Origin: Mycobacterium haemophilum DSM 44634
Lineage (GTDB): Bacteria > Actinomycetota > Actinomycetes > Mycobacteriales > Mycobacteriaceae
Direction: 5' to 3'
Length of the DNA: 64,000 bases
Assembly: GCF_000340435.2 (NCBI RefSeq)
Contig: NZ_CP011883.2
Location: 1,026,607 to 1,090,606, forward strand
The notes under the pieces are model-generated. The model saw only the letters and a program-made list of their open reading frames with translations, did not search any database and was not told the origin of the DNA. Below are positions 11,502 through 19,862 of this stretch, in pieces (position 1 is the stretch's first letter; every line of letters begins with the position of its first letter). The position numbers were made by a program, and so were the translations under genes.

Positions 11502-12683
11502 ATGGAAATTTCGGGGGCGCTGCTGTTCCAAGTCGGCGCCCTCCTGACCACACTTGCCGTGCTGGGCGCCGGCGCACGCCGATACTCGTTGTCTCCGATA
11601 CCGGTTTATCTGATGGCGGGGCTCTCGCTCGGCAAGGGCGGCATCATGCCAGTGGCCGCCGCCGATGAATTCATCACTACGGGAGCGCCCATCGGCATTG
11701 TGTTGTTGCTGCTGACGTTGGGTCTGGAGTTCTCCGCGACCGAGTTCGCCAGCAGTCTGCGGCATCACCTGCCGTCAGCCGGTGTCGACATCATCCTCAA
11801 CGCCACACCCGGCGCGGTGGCCGGCTGGCTGCTGGGTTTGGACGGGGTCGCCGTGCTCGCGCTGGCCGGCGTCACATACATCTCCTCATCCGGTGTCATT
11901 GCGCGCCTGCTGGCGGACTTACGTCGGCTCGGTAACCGGGAAACGCCGGCGGTGCTGTCGGTGTTGGTGCTCGAAGACTTCGCGATGGCGGCCTACCTGC
12001 CGCTATTCGCGGTACTCGCGTCGGGCGGCAGCTGGCTGGATGCCGTCGCCGGTATGGTTGCCGCGGTCTGCGCGCTGTTCGCGGCGTTTGCCGCGTCCTA
12101 TCACTGGGGCCATCATGTCGGTCGGCTGGTGGCGCACCCCGATTCCGAGCAGCTGTTGCTGAGGGTCCTGGGGGTCACCCTGATGGTGGCGGCGGTGGCC
12201 GAGTCTTTGCACGCGTCGGCCGCCGTAGGCGCATTCTTGGTCGGCCTGACCCTGACGGGGGACACCGCTGACCGCGCACGCAAGGTGCTCGGCCCTCTTC
12301 GCGACCTGTTCGCCGCGCTTTTCTTCCTTGCTATCGGCATATCGGTCGACCCGCACGAGCTCCTCCCGATGCTTCCGGCAGCCCTGATCCTGGCCGCTGT
12401 TACCGCGGTGACCAAGGTGGCTACCGGAATTCTGGCCGCCCGGCACGACGGCGTGGCGCGACGCGGGCAGCTGCGCGCGGGTACAGCGCTCGTCGCCCGG
12501 GGCGAGTTTTCGCTGATCATCATCGGATTGATCGGCACGTCGACCCCCGCCGTGGCCGCGCTGGCCACGGCGTATGTCTTCATCATGGCGATCGCGGGTC
12601 CGGTACTGGCCCGCTACACTCCGGGCCCGTCCCCCGCAAGCGGGAGGGGCCCCCAGCCGACCGGCTCCGGGGCGGCCAACTAG
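11502..12683 (+). CDS. CPA2-family K+/H+ (or Na+/H+) antiporter
   Basis: Homologue of Rv3236c (sometimes called kefB), 393 residues with about 11-12 hydrophobic segments covering residues 5-375. CPA2 landmarks include the TLGLEFSATEFASS segment after TM3 and the GVTYISSSGVIARLLADL region. The LHASAAVGAFLVGLTL segment and the C-terminal ARGEFSLIIIGLIG are also typical. It lacks the cytoplasmic RCK domain of Kef proteins, which is supplied by the preceding gene. The last residues (SPASGRGPQPTG) are encoded by an interspersed GC palindrome shared with other sites in the window, suggesting a repeat-derived tail. Confidence 0.88.
   Translation: MEISGALLFQVGALLTTLAVLGAGARRYSLSPIPVYLMAGLSLGKGGIMPVAAADEFITTGAPIGIVLLLLTLGLEFSATEFASSLRHHLPSAGVDIILNATPGAVAGWLLGLDGVAVLALAGVTYISSSGVIARLLADLRRLGNRETPAVLSVLVLEDFAMAAYLPLFAVLASGGSWLDAVAGMVAAVCALFAAFAASYHWGHHVGRLVAHPDSEQLLLRVLGVTLMVAAVAESLHASAAVGAFLVGLTLTGDTADRARKVLGPLRDLFAALFFLAIGISVDPHELLPMLPAALILAAVTAVTKVATGILAARHDGVARRGQLRAGTALVARGEFSLIIIGLIGTSTPAVAALATAYVFIMAIAGPVLARYTPGPSPASGRGPQPTGSGAAN
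12630..12656. repeat. GC-rich palindromic repeat, copy 1 (antiporter 3' end)
   Basis: The sequence CCCCCGCAAGCGGGAGGGGC folds on itself (CCCGC/GCGGG). The same core (CTCCCGCTTGCGGGGG on the other strand) occurs at about 57850-57880 and 59815-59840, and a relative lies inside aroA at 24455-24485. Here it is translated as the C-terminal tail of the antiporter. Confidence 0.75.
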
Positions 12684-12702
12684 GCAGCTGGTGCCGCTGC
12701 CT
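12682..12702. terminator. Possible bidirectional terminator stem between convergent genes
   Basis: AGGCAG and CTGCCT are separated by 9 bases, immediately after the antiporter stop and just before the stop of the convergent Rv3235-family gene. The stem is short with no T-tract, so this is weak. Confidence 0.3.
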
Positions 12703-12727
12703 GAGACCGTGCAACCCCTGAGACCGG

Positions 12728-13285
12728 TTAACCGATGTGTAGGGCAACGACCAGCCAGCGGGTTCCGTCGGTCGCGGGTACCTGTTCCACGCGGCACGCG
12801 ATGGCATGTATCCGGTCCCCGCGGCTGTACGTGCCGGAAACCTCGGCGGCAGTGTCCGGGTCATGCCGCCCGACAGGTTGCAGACGCATCCGGCGCAGCA
12901 CTGCGGCGCCCTGGCGTTCGGGTGGGTGTCCGGTTGCTGGCGGGCGCACCGAGAGCACCGAGTCGACCAGGCTAGGTGCCAGCAGGGGCCGTAGCTGAGC
13001 CGCGGGCCGGCGGCGGTCGATGACTTCCAGCACTCGGCGTAGCGCGGCGTCGGCGAAGATCGCCGCCTGGCGCATCGATGCCGACAACACCACCGCGGTC
13101 GTCGCCTCGGGGTGCCGGCCGCCTAGCCTGCTGCCAGCTCGGTGCGGCGAACGCGAGGTGTGGTACGTCGCGTGCAATGATTGCCGACACTGGGGGACGT
13201 TTCGTGTCGGTGGCTCGTACTCAACGACGGGCAGGACAGCGAAGCTGTCGCGGCGGGGCGGGCTCGCGAGGGGACCAATGGTCAA
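12728..13285 (-). CDS. Rv3235-family protein
   Basis: Homologue of Rv3235, a small actinobacterial family of unknown function usually found near secA. The recognisable part is the C-terminal half: a helix FADAALRRVLEVIDRRRPAAQLRPLLAPSL followed by β-strand-like segments and a Cys-Arg-Val element (IHAIACRVEQV) ending WLVVALHIG. The N-terminal 60 residues are Pro/Arg-rich and poorly conserved, and the start (TTG 13285) is uncertain. It is convergent with the antiporter gene and divergent from the WS/DGAT gene. Confidence 0.75.
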   Translation of the reverse strand: MTIGPLASPPRRDSFAVLPVVEYEPPTRNVPQCRQSLHATYHTSRSPHRAGSRLGGRHPEATTAVVLSASMRQAAIFADAALRRVLEVIDRRRPAAQLRPLLAPSLVDSVLSVRPPATGHPPERQGAAVLRRMRLQPVGRHDPDTAAEVSGTYSRGDRIHAIACRVEQVPATDGTRWLVVALHIG

Positions 13286-13479
13286 CGGGCACTCTCCAAC
13301 TCAACGATCGGATGGGGGGCCTGCTGGAGAGTGACAGACAATTTTTCGGTTGTTTCTGCTGCTGGTCATCATCGCACATCCGAGGCTGGCGTGTACCCGC
13401 GCCGCGATGTGCCCGGGCCGGCGATTACCGTGGGCGACATTGCTCAACGCGACGAATCGACAAGGAGGACAGGGCCGTA

Positions 13480-14898
13480 GTGGTGACCCGGTTGTCCCCG
13501 TCGGACGCGTCGTTCTATCGGCTGGAGAACACCGCCACCCCGATGTACGTCGGATCGCTGTCGATCTTGCGTCGTCCGCGCGCGGGATTGAGCTACGAGA
13601 CGCTACTGGCCACCGTCGAGCAGCGACTACCCCAGATTCCGCGCTACCGGCAGAAGGTCCGCGAAGTCAGTATGGGCATGGCCAGGCCCGTCTGGATCGA
13701 CGATCGCGATTTCGACATCACCTATCACGTGCGGCGATCGGCGCTGCCATCGCCAGGCAGCGACGAGCAGTTGCACGAGCTGATTGCCCGGTTGGCCGCG
13801 CGGCCGCTGGATAAGACGCGGCCGCTGTGGGAGTTATATCTCGTCGAGGGCCTGGATAAGAACCGCGTCGCCCTGTACACCAAGTCGCACCAGGCATTGA
13901 TCAACGGCATGACCGCGTTGGAGATCGGCCACGTCATCGCCGATCGGACCCGACGTCCGCCACCGTTCGCTGAAGACATCTGGATACCCGAACGCGACCC
14001 CGGCAACACCCGCTTACTGTTGGGCACGATTGGTGACTTGCTGATCAGCCCGGGCTCGCGAATGCAGGCTGTCGGGTCCGCGATCGCCGGTCTGACAACG
14101 AACTCCGGGCAATTCGTCGACGCCGGTCGCCGGTTCTTCGATGTCGCGCGCACGATAGCCCGCGGCACCGCACCCAGTAGCCCGCTCAACGCCACCGTTT
14201 CGCGCAATCGGCGGTTTACCGTCGCTAGTGGGCGGCTTGCGGACTACCGGACGGTACGAGCGCGCTACGACTGCGACGTCAATGATGTGGTGCTGGCGGT
14301 GGTGGCCGGCGCGTTGGGCAATTGGCTGATGTCGCGCGGTGAAACGGTGGCGCAGAGCGCGACGGTCCGGGCGATGGCGCCGTTGTCGGTCTATGCCGAT
14401 GACCCACTCGACTCGACCGGGCCTGGCCAGGCGATCAGCGAGGTGACGCCGTTCCTGGTTGACTTGCCGGTGGGGGAGGGCAACGCGGTGGTGCGTTTGT
14501 CGCAGATCGCGCACGCCACCGAGTCGAACCCGACGGCCGCCAGCCTGGTCGACGCCAGAACCATTGTCACGCTGTCGGGTTTTGCGCCGCCTACCTTGCA
14601 CGCCATGGGTATCCGGGTCGCCACCAGCTTTCCTACCCTATCCAAGCGGGCGTTCAACCTGTTGATCACCAATGCTCCCGGGGCCCAGTCACAAATGTAT
14701 ATTGCCGGTACCAAGTTGCTAGAGACGTACGCGGTGCCGCCGCTGCTGCATAATCAGGCGTTGGCGATCAGTGTGACCTCTTATAACGGCATGCTGTATT
14801 TCGGGATCAATGCCGACCGCGATGCGATGAGCGATGTCGACCTGCTGCCAGGACTGTTGAGCCAATCACTTGATGAGCTGCTGGAAGCTTCTCGGTAG
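13480..14898 (+). CDS. tgs3: WS/DGAT-type acyltransferase, full length
   Basis: Wax ester synthase / diacylglycerol acyltransferase family protein, 472 residues from GTG 13480 with AAGGAGG upstream. The N-terminal WES_acyltransf domain (1-250) starts RLSPSDASFYRLE, the family start motif. The C-terminal DUF1298 domain is about 290-470. The catalytic HHxxxDG motif is degenerate: HQALING at about residue 143, so the second His is Gln and Asp is Asn. The M. tuberculosis equivalent is annotated as two genes, Rv3234c (tgs3) and Rv3233c; here it is one intact frame. The role in storage lipid is family inference, and the motif changes make catalysis uncertain. It is upstream of ppk2. Confidence 0.88.
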   Translation: MVTRLSPSDASFYRLENTATPMYVGSLSILRRPRAGLSYETLLATVEQRLPQIPRYRQKVREVSMGMARPVWIDDRDFDITYHVRRSALPSPGSDEQLHELIARLAARPLDKTRPLWELYLVEGLDKNRVALYTKSHQALINGMTALEIGHVIADRTRRPPPFAEDIWIPERDPGNTRLLLGTIGDLLISPGSRMQAVGSAIAGLTTNSGQFVDAGRRFFDVARTIARGTAPSSPLNATVSRNRRFTVASGRLADYRTVRARYDCDVNDVVLAVVAGALGNWLMSRGETVAQSATVRAMAPLSVYADDPLDSTGPGQAISEVTPFLVDLPVGEGNAVVRLSQIAHATESNPTAASLVDARTIVTLSGFAPPTLHAMGIRVATSFPTLSKRAFNLLITNAPGAQSQMYIAGTKLLETYAVPPLLHNQALAISVTSYNGMLYFGINADRDAMSDVDLLPGLLSQSLDELLEASR

Positions 14899-14939
14899 CT
14901 GCGGGTCACAACTGCTGCAGCGATATACGATCCGTTGCT

Positions 14940-15806
14940 GTGAGCACCGCGACAAACGACGGCGAGTCGGCGAAGGCGAAAAAGAAGAAATCGAGCGCGC
15001 CGGCCAACCGAATTATCTCCGACGCTGTCTATGAAGCCGAATTATTGCGACTGCAAACGGAATTCGTGAAGCTCCAGGAGTGGATACGGCACTCCGGGGC
15101 GCGTCTGGTCGTCATCTTTGAGGGCCGCGACGGCGCCGGCAAGGGTGGCGCGATCAAACGGATCACCGAATACCTCAACCCGCGTGTTGCCCAGGTTGCC
15201 GCGTTGCCAGTGCCGAGCGATCGGGAGCGCGGTCAGTGGTATTACCAGCGCTATATCGCCCATCTGCCTGCCAGAGGGGAAATCGTGCTGTTCGATCGGT
15301 CGTGGTACAACCGCGCCGGCATCGAGAAAGTCATGGGATTCTGTACGCCGCAGGAGTATGTGCTGTTTTTGCGGCAGACGCCCATCTTCGAGCAGATGCT
15401 GATCGACGACGGGATTCTGCTACGCAAGTATTGGTTTTCGGTCTCCGCGGCCGAACAGCTGCGCCGGTTCAAGGCGCGATTGAACGACCCGCTGCGGCAA
15501 TGGAAACTTAGCCGCATGGACGTGGAGTCGGTGTATCGGTGGGGAGATTATTCGCACGCCAAAGACGAGATGATGGTGCACACCGATACCCCGGTTAGCC
15601 CGTGGTATGTCGTGGAATCGGATATCAAGAAACACGCGCGCCTGAACATGATGTCGCACCTGTTGTCCACGATCGATTATCAAGGCGTGGAGAAGCCGAC
15701 GGTCAAGCTGCCGGCACGGCCGGTGGAGAGCACCGACTACCAACGGCCGTCGCGTGAGCTGGCGAAGTACGTCGATGACTATGCGGCCACGTTGGTTGAG
15801 GGCTAA
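14940..15806 (+). CDS. ppk2: Polyphosphate kinase 2
   Basis: Class I PPK2, which uses polyphosphate to phosphorylate GDP/ADP or the reverse; homologue of Rv3232c. The 288-residue product starts at GTG 14940. After a Lys-rich N-terminus it has Walker A GRDGAGKGG at 62-70, Walker B VLFDRSWYNR at about 115-125, and lid segment RKYWFSVSAAEQ.RRF. The C-terminal YVVESDIKKHARLNMMSHLL block is typical. It follows the WS/DGAT gene by 41 bp, and the next gene starts immediately after its stop (TAAGTG), indicating an operon. Confidence 0.95.
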   Translation: MSTATNDGESAKAKKKKSSAPANRIISDAVYEAELLRLQTEFVKLQEWIRHSGARLVVIFEGRDGAGKGGAIKRITEYLNPRVAQVAALPVPSDRERGQWYYQRYIAHLPARGEIVLFDRSWYNRAGIEKVMGFCTPQEYVLFLRQTPIFEQMLIDDGILLRKYWFSVSAAEQLRRFKARLNDPLRQWKLSRMDVESVYRWGDYSHAKDEMMVHTDTPVSPWYVVESDIKKHARLNMMSHLLSTIDYQGVEKPTVKLPARPVESTDYQRPSRELAKYVDDYAATLVEG

Positions 15807-16358
15807 GTGGCTGGCGCCGTTGTGCAGATCTATATCCCGGCGACCGTGGCCATGTTGCAGCAGCTTGTCGCCGACGGCTCGCTGTGGCCGATCAACGGAA
15901 CCGCATTCGCGGTGACCCCGACGTTGCGTGAGGCCTACGCCGAGGGTGACGACGATGAGCTTGCCGAGGTGGCGCTGCGTGAGGCGGCGCTGGCGTCACT
16001 GCGCCTGCTGGCGGCCGATACCCCCGACGCAGCGGCCACCGGCGAGTCCGCGGCCGCCCTGCCGCCGCGGCGTGCCGTGCTGGCTGCCGAGGTCGACGTG
16101 GGCGAATCCCGGGTCACGTACCGTCCGGATCTCGACGACGCCGTCGTCCGGCTCGGTGCGCCCGTGACGATCGACCAGATTGTCGCGGCGTATGTCGACA
16201 CGGCCAGCGCCGAGCCGGCTGTCACGGCGGCGATCGCGGTCATCGACGCCGCCGACCTGGGCGACGAGGACGCCGACCTGATTGTCGGGGACGCGCAGGA
16301 CCATGATCTGGCTTGGTACGCCAACCAGGAGCTGCCCTTCCTGCTCGACCTGCTCTAA
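15807..16358 (+). CDS. DUF6912-type hypothetical (Rv3231c homologue)
   Basis: 183 residues, start GTG directly abutting the ppk2 stop, so probably co-translated. It begins VQIYIPATVAMLQQLVADGSLWPINGTAFAVTPTLRE, the recognisable family start, followed by an Ala-rich acidic mid-section and an acidic C-terminus (DLGDEDADLIVGDAQDHDLAWYANQELPFLLDLL). There are no membrane segments or known catalytic motifs. Function is unknown; constant association with ppk2 is the only clue. Confidence 0.88.
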   Translation: MAGAVVQIYIPATVAMLQQLVADGSLWPINGTAFAVTPTLREAYAEGDDDELAEVALREAALASLRLLAADTPDAAATGESAAALPPRRAVLAAEVDVGESRVTYRPDLDDAVVRLGAPVTIDQIVAAYVDTASAEPAVTAAIAVIDAADLGDEDADLIVGDAQDHDLAWYANQELPFLLDLL

Positions 16359-16405
16359 CCCCACGGTGTGACGCAGTCCTGGCCACGAGGCCTAGATACG
16401 GTTGC

Positions 16406-16424
16406 GTAGGTTACGGTACCGTAG
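16406..16424. promoter_or_regulatory. Palindromic operator upstream of the reductase gene
   Basis: CGTAGGTTACGGTACCGTAG contains the perfect 12-bp palindrome TACGGTACCGTA (16412-16423) and the half-site CGTAGGTTAC, which recurs upstream of desA3 at 17661-17670. It lies 73 bp upstream of the oxidoreductase start. A dimeric repressor of the TetR type is the likely ligand, by inference from shape. Confidence 0.7.
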
Positions 16425-16496
16425 CTTTGTGGGTGGGCGTGGAACCGGCCCAGCATGAGCGGAAGCCAGCAGCCGCATCGTGAGCAGGAGCTTCCT

Positions 16497-17633
16497 ATGA
16501 GTAAGAAATGCGCAACGGTTATCGCCAATATCGGCGACACCAAGCGTCCCACCGTGGCCGGGGTCGACCGGCATCCTGGCTGGCACGCGCTACGCAAGAT
16601 AGCCGCGCGCATTACCACCCCGCTACTGCCCGACGACTACCTGCGCCTGGCAAATCCGCTGTGGTCCGCGCGCGAGCTGCGGGGTCGCGTGTTGGCGGTC
16701 CATCGGGAGACGGAAGACTCCGCGACCCTGGTCATCAGGCCGGGCTGGGGCTTCAGCTTCGACTATCAGCCCGGCCAGTACATCGGGATCGGGTTGTTAG
16801 TGGATGGGCGCTGGCGCTGGCGGTCGTATTCGCTGACCTCCAGCCCGGTAACTGGCTCGCGCACCGTGACCATCACCGTGAAAGCGATGCCGGAAGGCTT
16901 CCTGTCTACCCACCTGGTAGCCGGTGTCGAGCCGGGAACCATCGTCCGATTGGCCGCCCCCCAAGGCAATTTCGTATTACCTGACCCGGCACCGTCATCG
17001 ATTCTGTTCCTCACCGCCGGATCCGGCATCACCCCGGTGATGTCGATGCTGCGCACGTTGGCGCGCCGCAACCAAATCACGGACATCACGCACCTGCATT
17101 CGGCGCCCACCGGATCCGACGTGATGTTCGGCGCCGAGTTGGCCTCGCTGGCATCCGACCACACTGGCTACCGGCTACGGGTGCGACAAACCCGCACCGA
17201 GGGTCGACTCGACCTCGCCCGGCTCGGCGAAGAGGTGCCGGACTGGAGCGAACGCCAAACCTGGGCGTGCGGGCCAGAAGGCCTGCTCAACCAGGCCGAA
17301 AAGACCTGGTCGGCGGCCGGTATCAGCGGCCGGCTGCACGTGGAACGGTTCGCGGTGTCAAAGGCTGCCCCCGCCGGAGCCGGCGGTACGGTCACGTTTG
17401 CTCGCAGTGGGCGCAGCGTCGCGGCTGACGCCGCGACGTCGTTGATGGATGCGGGCGAGGGCGTCGGTGTTCAGATGCCCTTCGGCTGCCGGATGGGTAT
17501 CTGTCAGTCGTGTGTGGTCGGATTGGTCGAAGGCCACGCCCGTGACCTGCGAACCGGCACGGAACACGAACCGGGAACCCGGGTTCAGACGTGTGTGTCG
17601 GCCGCTTCTGGCGACTGTGTGCTCGACGTCTAA
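16497..17633 (+). CDS. Ferredoxin-NADPH reductase partner of DesA3 (Rv3230c homologue)
   Basis: Two-domain flavin reductase fused to a plant-type [2Fe-2S] ferredoxin that delivers electrons to the stearoyl-CoA desaturase DesA3. ATG 16497 (MSKKCATVIANIG) has AGGAG at ideal spacing and gives 378 residues; an in-frame ATG at 16455 is weaker. The FAD domain has RWRSYSLTSSPV, the NAD domain TAGSGITPVMSMLRTL, and the C-terminal cluster CRMGICQSC plus a later Cys in TCVSA. It sits 86 bp upstream of desA3, and a shared palindrome family precedes each gene. Confidence 0.94.
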   Translation: MSKKCATVIANIGDTKRPTVAGVDRHPGWHALRKIAARITTPLLPDDYLRLANPLWSARELRGRVLAVHRETEDSATLVIRPGWGFSFDYQPGQYIGIGLLVDGRWRWRSYSLTSSPVTGSRTVTITVKAMPEGFLSTHLVAGVEPGTIVRLAAPQGNFVLPDPAPSSILFLTAGSGITPVMSMLRTLARRNQITDITHLHSAPTGSDVMFGAELASLASDHTGYRLRVRQTRTEGRLDLARLGEEVPDWSERQTWACGPEGLLNQAEKTWSAAGISGRLHVERFAVSKAAPAGAGGTVTFARSGRSVAADAATSLMDAGEGVGVQMPFGCRMGICQSCVVGLVEGHARDLRTGTEHEPGTRVQTCVSAASGDCVLDV

Positions 17634-17646
17634 AGGCTACTCACAG

Positions 17647-17670
17647 GTAACCTACGTAATCGTAGGTTAC
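17647..17670. promoter_or_regulatory. Perfect inverted-repeat operator upstream of desA3
   Basis: GTAACCTACG-TAAT-CGTAGGTTAC is a perfect 10+4+10 inverted repeat starting 11 bases after the reductase stop and 50 bases before desA3. A further half-site, CGTAGGTCTG, follows at 17676. The same half-site occurs upstream of the reductase gene, so one regulator probably controls both. Mycobacterial desaturases are known to be under TetR-family control; which protein binds here is not shown. Confidence 0.85.
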
Positions 17671-17719
17671 GATAGCGTAGGTCTGGAACAGTTGAGGGCC
17701 GCGCACCGACCGCAGGGAG

Positions 17720-19015
17720 ATGACGACGATGGCGATCACAGACGTCGACGCATTCGCGCATCTGACGGACGCTGACATTGAAAACCTGGCCGCTGAGCTG
17801 GACGCCATCCGCTGCGATGTTGAAGACTCGCGTGGCGAGCGGGACGCCCGCTACATCCGCCGCACCATTGCTGCACAGCGGGTGCTGGAGGTGGCCGGCC
17901 GGGTGCTGCTGGCCGCCAGTTCGCGCCGTTCTGCGTGGTGGGCAGGGGCGGTGACGCTGGGTGTGGCCAAGATCATCGAGAACATGGAGATCGGCCACAA
18001 CGTCATGCACGGCCAGTGGGATTGGATGAACGACCCGGAGATTCACTCCTCGACGTGGGAGTGGGACATGGCGGGGTCGGCCAAGCATTGGCGATTCACC
18101 CACAACTTCGTGCACCACAAGTACACCAACATCCTCGGCATGGACGACGACGTCGGCTACGGCATGCTGCGCGTCACCCGAGACCAGCGCTGGAAGCGCT
18201 TCAATGTCCTCAACCTGCTGTTCAACACCCTGCTCGCGGTTGGCTTCGAATGGGGCGTCGCCTTGCAGCACGTGGAGCTCGGCAAGATCGCCAAGAAGCG
18301 GATGGATCACCAGGAGGCCCGGCAACGGACCGATGAGTTCTTGGCGAAGGCAGGTCGCCAACTGTTCAAGGATTACGTCGCGTTCCCAGCGCTGACCGCG
18401 CTGTCGCCCGGCGCGACGTACCGGTCCACCGTGACGGCCAACGCGACGGCCAACGTGATTCGCAACGTGTGGTCTAACGCCGTCATCTTCTGCGGGCATT
18501 TCCCGGATGGCGCCGAGAAATTCACCAAAACCGACATGATCGGCGAGAGCAAGGGCCAGTGGTACCTGCGGCAGATGCTGGGTAGTGCCAACTTCAACGC
18601 CGGGCCCGTGATGCGGTTCATGAGCGGCAACCTGTGCCATCAGATCGAGCACCACTTGTATCCCGATCTGCCGAGCAACCGGCTGGCTGAGATCTCGGTG
18701 CGGGTGCGGGAGATTTGCGATAAGTATGACCTGCCGTACACCACAGGTTCGTTCCTGGTGCAGTACGCCAAGACGTGGCGCACTTTGGCCAAGCTGTCGC
18801 TGCCGAACAAGTACTTGGTCGACGACACCGACGACGCGCCGGAGACTCGCAGCGAGCGGATGTTCGCTGGACTGCAGCCGGGTTTCGCGGGCACCGACCC
18901 GGCGACCGGACGCCGACGCGGGCTGAAGACCGCGATCGCCACGGTGCGGGGTTGGCGGCGCAACAAGCGTGCCGCCGCTGCCGCGGTCAGCGCTGACGAC
19001 AATCTGGCGGCTTAG
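17720..19015 (+). CDS. desA3: Membrane Δ9 acyl-CoA desaturase DesA3
   Basis: Membrane-bound di-iron stearoyl-CoA desaturase, 431 residues (about 427 in M. tuberculosis), making oleoyl-CoA for membrane and storage lipids. The three histidine boxes are HNVMH (about 93), HNFVHH (about 130) and HQIEHH (about 310). Hydrophobic segments flank them, but fewer than in eukaryotic enzymes. ATG 17720 follows AGGGAG. Electron supply comes from the adjacent reductase. The C-terminus is basic and Ala-rich and varies among species. Confidence 0.96.
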   Translation: MTTMAITDVDAFAHLTDADIENLAAELDAIRCDVEDSRGERDARYIRRTIAAQRVLEVAGRVLLAASSRRSAWWAGAVTLGVAKIIENMEIGHNVMHGQWDWMNDPEIHSSTWEWDMAGSAKHWRFTHNFVHHKYTNILGMDDDVGYGMLRVTRDQRWKRFNVLNLLFNTLLAVGFEWGVALQHVELGKIAKKRMDHQEARQRTDEFLAKAGRQLFKDYVAFPALTALSPGATYRSTVTANATANVIRNVWSNAVIFCGHFPDGAEKFTKTDMIGESKGQWYLRQMLGSANFNAGPVMRFMSGNLCHQIEHHLYPDLPSNRLAEISVRVREICDKYDLPYTTGSFLVQYAKTWRTLAKLSLPNKYLVDDTDDAPETRSERMFAGLQPGFAGTDPATGRRRGLKTAIATVRGWRRNKRAAAAAVSADDNLAA

Positions 19016-19275
19016 CGGCCGGTCGCTTTGGCGGCCAAGCGCGGCCAACTTCGTGTCGAGTTGTGTTGCGGCGCTAAGCAACTCCGGATTGTCCTTGACC
19101 ACCATCGGTGACGACGGCTTGACGTAGGTCAGGCTGCTGCGGTTCTCGGCTTCGTTGACGAGCAGTACCTTGCGGTCGATGCCTTAGGCTGCCAACACTA
19201 CGACATCGTTTCAGCCCGGAACTCAGCCAACCGATCCCAGATGTCACAGATCCGTTCATCGGCCCCCATGGCTGT
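19016..19275 (-). pseudogene. Decayed coding fragment, unrecognised
   Basis: On the minus strand, a protein-like stretch (MGADERICDIWDRLAEFR then, one frame over, GIDRKVLLVNEAENRSS and LTYVKPSSPMVVKDN) is broken by a TAA before GID and needs a frameshift to join. It looks like the relic of a gene that was convergent with desA3. I do not recognise the family. No intact gene fits in this interval. Confidence 0.35.
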
Positions 19276-19283
19276 AACACAAG

Positions 19284-19862
19284 CTAACTTGACGGGTTGT
19301 CAGTCCTGCCGGGATTCGGAAACGTCGGGTTAGTGTAGGCCGGTGTCTGTGGCTCACCGCCGAGATCAGGATTCGCTACCGGCGGTGGTCCGGACTCTGG
19401 CTCAGCCGGCGGAGTCGCAGCGGCCCGATGTTCGGGCGGTGGCGGCTTGGGTACCAAGTAGTTCTTCCACGCGCCCGGGGGGTTCGGTGCAGGGCCGATG
19501 GTGTTATCGGGCCAGCGCCATGAACAATCCCCGGTAGCACCCCCGAAATCGCCTGCAGGAATGGTTAACCCAAAACCCAGAAAAGTTCCACCGAGGGGGG
19601 CGTTGCCAGCTGGACCACCCAGATTCCATCCGCCATATTCGCAGTGCCAGTGCGTGCTGTTCTCTTCGGTGGGAAAATCGCAGTAGTACGACACGGCTCC
19701 CGCCTCGAAACTACTTCCGCCAACACCGGGATAGTCGCACACGCCGGGTCCGGGGATGTTGCCGCCCGGCCCGGCCCAGGCTACCGGGGAATTGGGGATC
19801 GCCCCCAACGTGACCCCTAGTGCCACAAGTAATCTCATTCTTTTGCTCAACAACTCTTTCAC
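19284..19862 (-). CDS. Secreted Pro-rich protein with Cys pairs
   Basis: 192 residues from GTG 19862 (ATG 19838 is also possible and starts MRLLVALGV). A Sec signal peptide (MRLLVALGVTLGAIPNSPVAWAG) is cut near AWA-G. The mature part has Cys pairs in the pattern CDYPGVGG, YYCDFPTEENSTHWHCEYGG and GDCSWRWPDN, with Trp/Gly-rich loops, then a Pro/Glu-rich C-terminal 60 residues resembling a cell-wall-spanning tail. It resembles small exported mycobacterial proteins of unknown function. It stands alone, with no obvious operon partner. Confidence 0.7.
   Translation of the reverse strand: MKELLSKRMRLLVALGVTLGAIPNSPVAWAGPGGNIPGPGVCDYPGVGGSSFEAGAVSYYCDFPTEENSTHWHCEYGGWNLGGPAGNAPLGGTFLGFGLTIPAGDFGGATGDCSWRWPDNTIGPAPNPPGAWKNYLVPKPPPPEHRAAATPPAEPESGPPPVANPDLGGEPQTPAYTNPTFPNPGRTDNPSS

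Noticed and set aside
17630..19105. 491-codon open frame on the minus strand
   Set aside because: Exactly antisense to desA3, His/Arg/Gln-rich translation with no recognisable domain; a GC-rich shadow frame. Only its first part (beyond desA3) resembles a decayed gene.
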